This document shows positions 6,667 through 11,254 of a stretch of 11,254 nucleotides of DNA, piece after piece. Positions within the stretch are counted from its first letter, which is position 1; every line of letters starts with the position of its first letter. The DNA is from Deltaproteobacteria bacterium (GTDB lineage: Bacteria; Desulfobacterota; Desulfobacteria; Desulfobacterales; Desulfobacteraceae). Made by a program: the position numbers and the translations under genes. The DNA lies in the NCBI GenBank assembly GCA_003647385.1, contig QMMT01000025.1, forward strand, positions 1 to 11,254, written 5' to 3'. The notes beneath the pieces are model-generated. The model was given only the letters and a program-made list of their open reading frames with translations, had not been told where the DNA came from and made no database searches.

Positions 6667-8040
6667 TTATCCTATCATGATATCATCCCGGGCATAAGAA
6701 TACTTCTTTGCTGCTCCATGCCTGCTGATAGCAATAGCAATCACCAAAGGACCAATCCGCCCGACAAACATCATCATCGTAATAATCAGTCTGCCGGCCG
6801 TTGAAAGGGTAGATGTGATACCGGTTGACAACCCGACTGTGCCAAAAGCACTTATATTTTCAAACATTAATTCCAAAAATGCCCCCCTGCTGAATCGATG
6901 AGAAACCTCCCCAATCTCTGTTTGCTGTAACAGTATAATTCCAATGGTGATTACAAAGAAACTGACCATGATGAGGCTGACAGCTTTGGTAATACTTTCA
7001 TCAGATATCCTCCGGTAAAAGATTTGAGGAGAGTCCTGCCCGAAAAGCCGGGACACCCCAAAAATAATTATGGTTGAAAACGTTGTGATTTTGATTCCAC
7101 CACCGCATGAACCGGGTGCCGTGCCGATGAACATCAAAATCATGGCTAACAGCAGAGTTTCATTGGTTAATTCTCCAATTTGAACGGTATTGAATCCGGC
7201 AGTCCTGGCATTTACAGATTGGAAAAAAGAAGCCAGTAGTTTATACGGTATTGTCATTTCCTTTAAAGTGTTCTGCCATTCTAATAAAAAGAATGCTGCC
7301 GTGCTGATAAAAAGAAGCAGCACCGTGCTTGAAAGGACCAGTTTTGTATGCAGGCTCAAATGGGACCACATCCGCCTGGAAAATGATACATTTTTTATTT
7401 CAGAAAGAACAACAAAACCGATACCACCAAGGATAATCAAGGCGCTGATGGTAAGATTCAATACCCAGTCATGCGTATAGCCTGTAAAACTGTTTGAAAA
7501 AAGCGAAAAGCCTGCATTGCAAAATGCACTGACAGAGTGAAATACAGAATAAAAAATTCCCATCCCTGTTGTCTGACCGGAGTGGAATCGGAAAAATAAT
7601 ATCACGGCACCTATAGATTCAATCGCAACTGTAAATAAGACAATGTCTTTTATAAGAGGCAGCGTTCCTTTTCCATGGCTCAAGCTGTATGTATCCTGAA
7701 GCAATATTCTACCAGTAATACTGACTTTTTTCCCAATTGAGAATAAAAAAATGGTTGATAATACCATAATACCAATACCACCCACCTGGATCAGAGAAAG
7801 GATAACCATCTTCCCAAAGAGGGTAAACGTTCCTGCGGTATCGACTATGGTTAATCCAGTGACACAGACGGCAGACGCGGCAGTAAACAGGGCATCAACA
7901 AAATGAAGATGATCGTTTGTGGAAACCGGTAAATACAATAAAAAAGTCCCCAATATAATAAGAGCGGTATAACCGATTACAGCAATTCGACCGGGTGAAT
8001 TTGAAAAAGATCTTTCCAATTTGCTTATAATTAATTTCAT
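6667..8040 (-). CDS. ktrB: KtrB/TrkH-family potassium transporter membrane subunit
   Basis: A 457-residue inner-membrane protein of the SKT superfamily, with four repeated membrane-pore-membrane units. All four selectivity-filter loops are present with their glycines: AVCVTGL (G62), AFCNAGF (G177), ARTAGF (G282) and AFGTVGL (G403). The gating loop of the third repeat, GTAPGSCGGGIK (306-317), and the conserved arginine in FVGRIGPL (R428) are also present. Size and single-residue filter pattern fit KtrB, or a shorter TrkH, and the adjoining short RCK gene favours KtrB. KtrAB takes up K+ and is often Na+-dependent, serving turgor and pH control. The gene follows degP by 27 bases on the same strand. 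No clear ribosome-binding site precedes the ATG, so its translation may depend on the upstream gene. It is intact. Confidence 0.94.
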   Translation of the reverse strand: MKLIISKLERSFSNSPGRIAVIGYTALIILGTFLLYLPVSTNDHLHFVDALFTAASAVCVTGLTIVDTAGTFTLFGKMVILSLIQVGGIGIMVLSTIFLFSIGKKVSITGRILLQDTYSLSHGKGTLPLIKDIVLFTVAIESIGAVILFFRFHSGQTTGMGIFYSVFHSVSAFCNAGFSLFSNSFTGYTHDWVLNLTISALIILGGIGFVVLSEIKNVSFSRRMWSHLSLHTKLVLSSTVLLLFISTAAFFLLEWQNTLKEMTIPYKLLASFFQSVNARTAGFNTVQIGELTNETLLLAMILMFIGTAPGSCGGGIKITTFSTIIIFGVSRLFGQDSPQIFYRRISDESITKAVSLIMVSFFVITIGIILLQQTEIGEVSHRFSRGAFLELMFENISAFGTVGLSTGITSTLSTAGRLIITMMMFVGRIGPLVIAIAISRHGAAKKYSYARDDIMIG

Positions 8041-8067
8041 ATAAAAAGTCGTAAAGTTACTAATCCA

Positions 8068-9555
8068 TTATTTCTTGATATTCAGGGTCAGGTAGTGAGA
8101 ATATTTTCCATCACTAACACGCAGGAGGAGAAAGTTTTTCTTCCTATTTTGTGTGAGGGCCTGCTTGAATTCATCGACATTGTTTACTTGCTTGCGATTT
8201 ATTTCCAGAATCAACATGCCGGGTCTGAGTCCAGCTGATGCGCTGATCGTACCAGGGTTCACCTGTGTGATAACCACTCCCTTTTCCCCCTGATACCCCA
8301 ATTGTTCGGCAAGGCCCGGCGTTAGAGTCTGAACGGTTAATCCCAACTCTGCCAGAGTATGCGATGCAGTGTCGGCGACTGAACCATCATCATGGAGTTT
8401 ACCAATAGTGACATTGAGAATACGACGTTTCCCATCACGCAATATTGTAATTTTCTCTTTTGACCCAGAGGCTTTAAGTGAAACACGATTACGAAATGCG
8501 CCGACATCTTTTACCGGTTTGTCTCCAAACTCTAAAATCACATCTCCTTGTTTCAATCCCGACTTTTCAGCCGGAGAATCTTTAGTAACCTGGGCAATCA
8601 ATATCCCTTTAAGATCATCCAGGCCGAATGATTCTGCTAACTCAGGTGTAAGGTCTTGGATGATGATTCCAAGATACCCTCGAGTTACCCCCCCGGTTTT
8701 GATCAATTGATCTTTTACCGCCTTGACCATATTGATGGGGATGGCAAAACCAATGCCCATATAACCACCATTACGGGTAAAGATGGCTGTGTTCATACCG
8801 ATAACCTTACCATCCAGATTTACTAAAGGGCCTCCTGAATTACCGGGATTTATGGCGGCATCAGTCTGAATGAAATTTTCATAATCTGCAAGTCCAAGAC
8901 TGCTTCGTCCCTTCGCGCTGACAATACCGGCAGTAAGTGTATGAGACAGACCAAAGGGATTACCGATGGCAAGAACCCATTCACCCACTTCGAGTTTATC
9001 TGAATCTCCTAAGTCCAGTACCGGTAAATTTTCAGCGTCAATCTTGATCACGGCTATATCAGAATGTGGATCCGTACCAATCGTCTTAGCTGCATATTCC
9101 CGGCCATCTTGAAGCTTAACCGTGACTTTATCCGAGCCGCCGACCACATGGTTGTTGGTTAAAATATATCCGTCTTCAGAAAGAATAAAACCAGAACCTT
9201 GTCCCACTAAACGCTGTTGTTGCTGGGGTGCATGAGAGTAAGGGTAGCCACCAAAGAAATGTTTTAAAAATTCTTCTCCAAGGGGGTTTTGGCCCTCAAA
9301 TGGAGAGGAGGATTCAACAACACCTTGCCTATCAACAATTTTTTCCACCTTGATAAACACCACTGAAGGTGAGACCATTTTTGCCACGGCTGCGAATGCT
9401 TTTCCGGTTTTTTTCAAACTTTCCATACCGTTGTTTTGTGAATAGGCAGCAGGCACAAACATGCCGGATGTCAGAATGATAATAGTGCAAAAAGCAATGA
9501 GGTTGAATCGACTCCATATTTGCATTAACTTATTTTGTTTTTTTTTCGAATTCAT
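8068..9555 (-). CDS. degP: Periplasmic serine protease DegP/HtrA (Do family)
   Basis: A 495-residue protease-chaperone that degrades misfolded envelope proteins. The N-terminus has a basic stretch, a hydrophobic core (about 17-33) and a likely signal-peptidase site after AYS (37-39), so it is exported. The trypsin-like domain holds the full triad: H136 in TNNHVV, D166 in HSDIAVI, and S240 in GNSGGPLVN. Two PDZ domains follow, about 290-385 (from RGYLGIIIQDL) and 400-490 (from LAELGLTVQTLTPGL). Glutamines at 111-114 lie in the region of the regulatory loop before the histidine. Length is normal for two-PDZ Do proteases. The ATG overlaps the stop of the receiver-HPF gene by four bases (9552-9555), with AAGGAG upstream, which couples protease synthesis to the regulatory fusion. 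It is placed in an operon with K+ uptake genes, suggesting a joint envelope or osmotic stress response. Confidence 0.96.
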   Translation of the reverse strand: MNSKKKQNKLMQIWSRFNLIAFCTIIILTSGMFVPAAYSQNNGMESLKKTGKAFAAVAKMVSPSVVFIKVEKIVDRQGVVESSSPFEGQNPLGEEFLKHFFGGYPYSHAPQQQQRLVGQGSGFILSEDGYILTNNHVVGGSDKVTVKLQDGREYAAKTIGTDPHSDIAVIKIDAENLPVLDLGDSDKLEVGEWVLAIGNPFGLSHTLTAGIVSAKGRSSLGLADYENFIQTDAAINPGNSGGPLVNLDGKVIGMNTAIFTRNGGYMGIGFAIPINMVKAVKDQLIKTGGVTRGYLGIIIQDLTPELAESFGLDDLKGILIAQVTKDSPAEKSGLKQGDVILEFGDKPVKDVGAFRNRVSLKASGSKEKITILRDGKRRILNVTIGKLHDDGSVADTASHTLAELGLTVQTLTPGLAEQLGYQGEKGVVITQVNPGTISASAGLRPGMLILEINRKQVNNVDEFKQALTQNRKKNFLLLRVSDGKYSHYLTLNIKK

Positions 9556-10418
9556 CTTATTTGTTCTCCTTGTGTGATGGATGAGTGGAATTTACTGCTG
9601 TTAAGTTTTTTGTGGTAGTTTTTTACTTGACGATACAGTTTATCAAAAACAATTTGGATGGCCAGATAGAGATTCTCATGACCATTGTCTTTGCCTGAGT
9701 TATGCGTTGCAACCAAAGTTTTCCGAGTACATGAGACAGTGGCCGTCACAAGACACCTGTGTTTCAGCTGCTTTTCGGAAGTTGGCTGATCAACCATTAC
9801 GTGACAGCGCTGAATAAATGAATCGAAACGATTTAGTTTGCTTGCCTGTTCCTGGATAAAACTCCTTGCATGGCCAGACCCGCAACCATGCCTGAAAATG
9901 ATATTCATGGGAAATTGAACCGTAGATCCCCTCTCTCTGAATAACAACCGCTGTAGATCTGTTGAGCTTTGCTTGAATGGTATCACCTGCGCAATTGTGG
10001 TAAACAAGTCATCAATATCAAATGGTTTATCGATTACCACTACTGCGCCAAGCTTTTTCGCCCTTATATGGGTAACTTCATCACCAAATGCTGTGATAAG
10101 GATCATAGGTGGAAAGTCCTCATAGTCTTTGATGGCCTCAAGTACCTGCGTTCCGGTTACACCCGGCATCCGAATATCTGAAATGATCAAATCAAAGGTC
10201 TCTGTTTCTCCCAAGGTATCCAAAAAACCCAGTCGCTTCATTAAACTGTTACCGTCCTTGCATTCCGTCACATCAAAGCCTTCTTCTCGCAGGGACCACG
10301 CCAGCATCTTCCGCATCTCCAGGTCATCTTCTGCAAGTAAAACGCGGTAATCATTCTCAGTACTTTCTATCTTAGGATGCCATTGTATCTTAAAGCTTTG
10401 TCCTTTTTTTTTATTCAT
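9552..10418 (-). CDS. Response-regulator receiver domain fused to a ribosome-hibernation (HPF/RaiA) domain
   Basis: A 288-residue two-domain protein. Residues 24-147 form a CheY-like receiver: acidic pocket E30/D31/D32, phosphoacceptor D81 in SDIRMPG, switch threonine T109, and K131 in IDKPF. A linker of about 20 residues leads to a domain at about 168-273 that matches the S30AE/HPF-RaiA fold: strand MNIIFRHG, a helix ending in ASKLNRFDSFI, strand QRCHVMVDQP, a further strand region, and the diagnostic last helix LAIQIVFDKLYRQVKNYHKK (252-271). The FRH, CHV and HENLYLAI wording resembles the short stress-island HPF type as I recall it. Such domains bind the 30S decoding centre and silence ribosomes. 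No DNA-binding output domain is present. The frame is continuous, so the fusion is real in this sequence. It is preceded by AAAGGAAAG and overlaps degP by four bases. The phosphorylation control of ribosome binding is inferred, not shown. Confidence 0.85.
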   Translation of the reverse strand: MNKKKGQSFKIQWHPKIESTENDYRVLLAEDDLEMRKMLAWSLREEGFDVTECKDGNSLMKRLGFLDTLGETETFDLIISDIRMPGVTGTQVLEAIKDYEDFPPMILITAFGDEVTHIRAKKLGAVVVIDKPFDIDDLFTTIAQVIPFKQSSTDLQRLLFRERGSTVQFPMNIIFRHGCGSGHARSFIQEQASKLNRFDSFIQRCHVMVDQPTSEKQLKHRCLVTATVSCTRKTLVATHNSGKDNGHENLYLAIQIVFDKLYRQVKNYHKKLNSSKFHSSITQGEQIR

Positions 10419-10471
10419 GTTCTTTCCTTTTTTATCTATTTGCAGTGATTGATATTAATCTCATCTTAATT

Positions 10472-10933
10472 TTACAATGGAACGATCTCCCGGACTTTAC
10501 CCAGTAAATCATCCATCTCAAACGGCTTGTCAAACATTGCTGCGACCCCCAGCTGTTCAGCCTGATGATGGGTATCTTCATCCCCAAATGCAGTAATCAA
10601 AATAATTGGGGGGTATCCCTCCCCTTGCGGCAGACCCTTCAGTATCTCGATGCCGGTTATGCCCGGCATTCGAATATCGGAAATTATAAGATCGACTTTC
10701 CCGTGTTTCGAGCTGGGGAAAATGTAAGGGCTGAGATATTCAAGTAAACGCCATCCGTCCGGACACTCGACAACTTCATAACCGGCTCCGCTAATCACTA
10801 ATGCAAGTAACGCCCGCATTTCATAATTATCCTCGGCCAGCAGGATACATGGTTTGTTTTTTTTACCGCAAATTGCTGTTGCCTTTGGCCCTTTTTGAAG
10901 GATCGAATTTTGACTGTCATCAATACTTACCAT
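10472..10933 (-). CDS. Stand-alone receiver-domain response regulator (CheY-like)
   Basis: A 153-residue protein with one receiver domain and no output domain. A 27-residue polar leader precedes ILLAEDNYEMR, with acidic-pocket residues E34/D35. The phosphoacceptor is D86 in ISDIRMPG, the switch threonine is T114 in LITAFGDED, and the lysine is K136 in FDKPF. It ends at VPL, directly after the last helix. The domain is clearly paralogous to the receiver of the next gene: DLIISDIRMPG, the ITAFGDE block and DKPF are shared almost unchanged, so the two probably arose by tandem duplication. It may act as a phosphate shuttle or sink, or bind a partner protein. It begins the probable operon, 53 bases before the fusion gene; its ATG is preceded by AGGAATT. 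A sigma-54 promoter lies upstream. The cognate kinase is not in the window. Confidence 0.92.
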   Translation of the reverse strand: MVSIDDSQNSILQKGPKATAICGKKNKPCILLAEDNYEMRALLALVISGAGYEVVECPDGWRLLEYLSPYIFPSSKHGKVDLIISDIRMPGITGIEILKGLPQGEGYPPIILITAFGDEDTHHQAEQLGVAAMFDKPFEMDDLLGKVREIVPL

Positions 10934-10985
10934 GGTGAATTCCTATTCCTGTTTTTAAAATTGTTTTCTCTACAAAGGTGGAATA

Positions 10986-11000
10986 GCAAACTCTATGCCA
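10986..11000 (-). promoter_or_regulatory. Sigma-54 (RpoN) -24/-12 promoter for the receiver-HPF-degP-ktrBA operon
   Basis: On the minus strand the sequence is TGGCATAGAGTTTGC, followed by TA. It matches the sigma-54 consensus TGGCACG-N4-TTGCW with the invariant GG and GC at exact spacing; the C at the sixth position is T and the G at the seventh is A. Transcription would start near 10974, giving a leader of about 40 bases to the ATG at 10933. Sigma-54 promoters need an AAA+ activator bound upstream. Confidence 0.65.
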
Positions 11001-11043
11001 ACTATAAACATAGCAATTACAGCAACTTATATTTTTTAGACGT

Positions 11044-11058
11044 GGGGCAGTATGCCCC
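11044..11058. promoter_or_regulatory. GC-rich inverted repeat, candidate activator-binding site
   Basis: GGGGCA-GTA-TGCCCC is a perfect inverted repeat with six-base arms in an otherwise AT-rich region. Its centre lies about 77 bases upstream of the predicted sigma-54 start site, close to the usual distance for enhancer-binding proteins. It also lies upstream of the rightward sigma-70-like promoter. A further GGGT/ACCC pairing on the minus strand (11062-11075) adjoins it. The role as an enhancer site is an inference. Confidence 0.4.
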
Positions 11059-11087
11059 GAAGGGTAAAAACACCCCATCATTTAGCT

Positions 11088-11116
11088 TTGCAGAAAAATT
11101 AGACCCATAGTATAAA
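11088..11116 (+). promoter_or_regulatory. Sigma-70-like promoter facing right
   Basis: TTGCAG (11088-11093) and TATAAA (11111-11116, five of six to consensus) are separated by exactly 17 bases. The -35 box keeps only the TTG. It would start a rightward transcript near 11123, upstream of the possible divergent gene at the edge. Confidence 0.35.
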
Positions 11117-11126
11117 GCTTTATTAA

Positions 11127-11157
11127 GGTGGCAACAGATTTGAATATAAAAGCCACC
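11127..11157. repeat. Inverted repeat GGTGGC/GCCACC
   Basis: GGTGGC (11127-11132) and GCCACC (11152-11157) are perfect inverted copies separated by 19 AT-rich bases. If the rightward promoter is real, this lies at the very start of its transcript and could form a leader hairpin. It could also be a protein-binding site in the shared control region. Confidence 0.35.
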
Positions 11158-11170
11158 CACTTTAAAAAAT

Positions 11171-11203
11171 CAAATGGTGTTAAAAAAGACAAATGGAATT
11201 AAA
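11171..11203. repeat. Two 14-base imperfect direct repeats
   Basis: CAAATGGTGTTAAA (11171-11184) and CAAATGGAATTAAA (11190-11203) agree at 12 of 14 bases with a 19-base period. Each contains an ATG. They may be chance in A-rich DNA, or a local duplication around a start codon. Confidence 0.3.
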
Positions 11204-11254
11204 GAAAAACAACAAAAGGCCAAGGTTTCTTTTTGGCTGTATCATATTTGTTAT
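11193..11254 (+). CDS. Possible 5' end of a divergent gene, membrane-anchored or exported product
   Basis: From the ATG at 11193 the frame stays open to the window edge and encodes MELKKNNKRPRFLFGCIIFV. This is a strongly basic start followed by a hydrophobic run, as in a signal peptide or first membrane helix. A second open frame from the ATG at 11174 is lysine-rich without such a pattern. There is no clear ribosome-binding site, but a sigma-70-like promoter lies upstream at 11088-11116. With only about 20 codons visible the call is tentative and no function can be given. Confidence 0.3.
   Translation, partial: MELKKNNKRPRFLFGCIIFV

Larger units (their letters stand above)
10934..11254. other. 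Regulatory intergenic region at the right edge
   Basis: These 321 bases contain no established gene. They hold, from left to right, the leader of the receiver gene, the sigma-54 promoter, a GC-rich inverted repeat, a rightward sigma-70-like promoter, a second inverted repeat, a direct repeat and a possible divergent start codon. Short minus-strand frames entering from the right edge reach stops within 17 to 25 codons and match nothing I recognise. Confidence 0.5.

Noticed and set aside
8369..8710. Plus-strand open frame of 113 codons opposite degP.
   Set aside because: It is an antisense shadow of the PDZ region of a clear protease gene, with no recognisable motif.
11129..11143. Rightward sigma-54-like sequence TGGCAACAGATTTGA.
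   Set aside because: Spacing is right and GG is present, but the invariant C of the -12 GC is A; the sigma-70-like promoter nearby explains the direction better.
11171..11203. Two short direct repeats considered as a CRISPR remnant.
   Set aside because: There are only two 14-base units with a 5-base gap, far from repeat-spacer dimensions, and no cas genes are present.
11219..11237. GCCAA/TTGGC repeat followed on the minus strand by a T-rich run, considered as the terminator of a gene to the right.
   Set aside because: Only five pairs with a nine-base loop, and the T-run is broken; it also overlaps a plausible plus-strand start.

Overview
The window reads as chromosomal DNA from an anaerobic Gram-negative bacterium, most likely a sulfate-reducer-like member of the Desulfobacterota. 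This is an inference. It rests on an O2-sensitive indolepyruvate:ferredoxin oxidoreductase, an NAD-linked PyrD/PyrK dihydroorotate dehydrogenase, a periplasmic HtrA protease with a signal peptide, and a well-matched sigma-54 promoter. Every gene seen is intact except pyrD, cut by the left edge, and a possible gene starting at the right edge. No RNA genes, insertion sequences or CRISPR arrays were found.

Left part (1-2041, plus strand): a pyrimidine-biosynthesis cluster, pyrD (3' part), pyrK and pyrE. pyrD and pyrK overlap by four bases. A direct-repeat hairpin lies between pyrK and pyrE. Together the genes take dihydroorotate to orotate and then to OMP.

Middle part (2086-5786, minus strand, convergent with pyrE): iorA-iorB-serB. 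iorAB encodes the TPP/Fe-S enzyme that oxidatively decarboxylates aryl pyruvates with ferredoxin. serB encodes a two-ACT-domain phosphoserine phosphatase with a TTG start. The spacing suggests one transcript from a sigma-70-like promoter at 5822-5849, with a perfect palindrome placed over its start site. IorA lacks the second cysteine in both of its ferredoxin-type motifs.

Right part (6003-10933, minus strand): a probable five-gene operon. In transcription order it holds a stand-alone receiver-domain protein, a receiver domain fused to a ribosome-hibernation (HPF/RaiA, S30AE) domain, a DegP/HtrA protease, and the two subunits of a KtrAB-type potassium transporter. Upstream is a near-perfect sigma-54 -24/-12 element (10986-11000) with a GC-rich inverted repeat at activator distance. 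The most unusual item is the receiver-HPF fusion: it would let a phosphorelay act directly on ribosomes, next to envelope protein quality control and K+ uptake. No histidine kinase or sigma-54 activator is present in the window.

Right edge (10934-11254): a regulatory region with several inverted repeats, a sigma-70-like promoter facing right, and possibly the first codons of a divergent gene.
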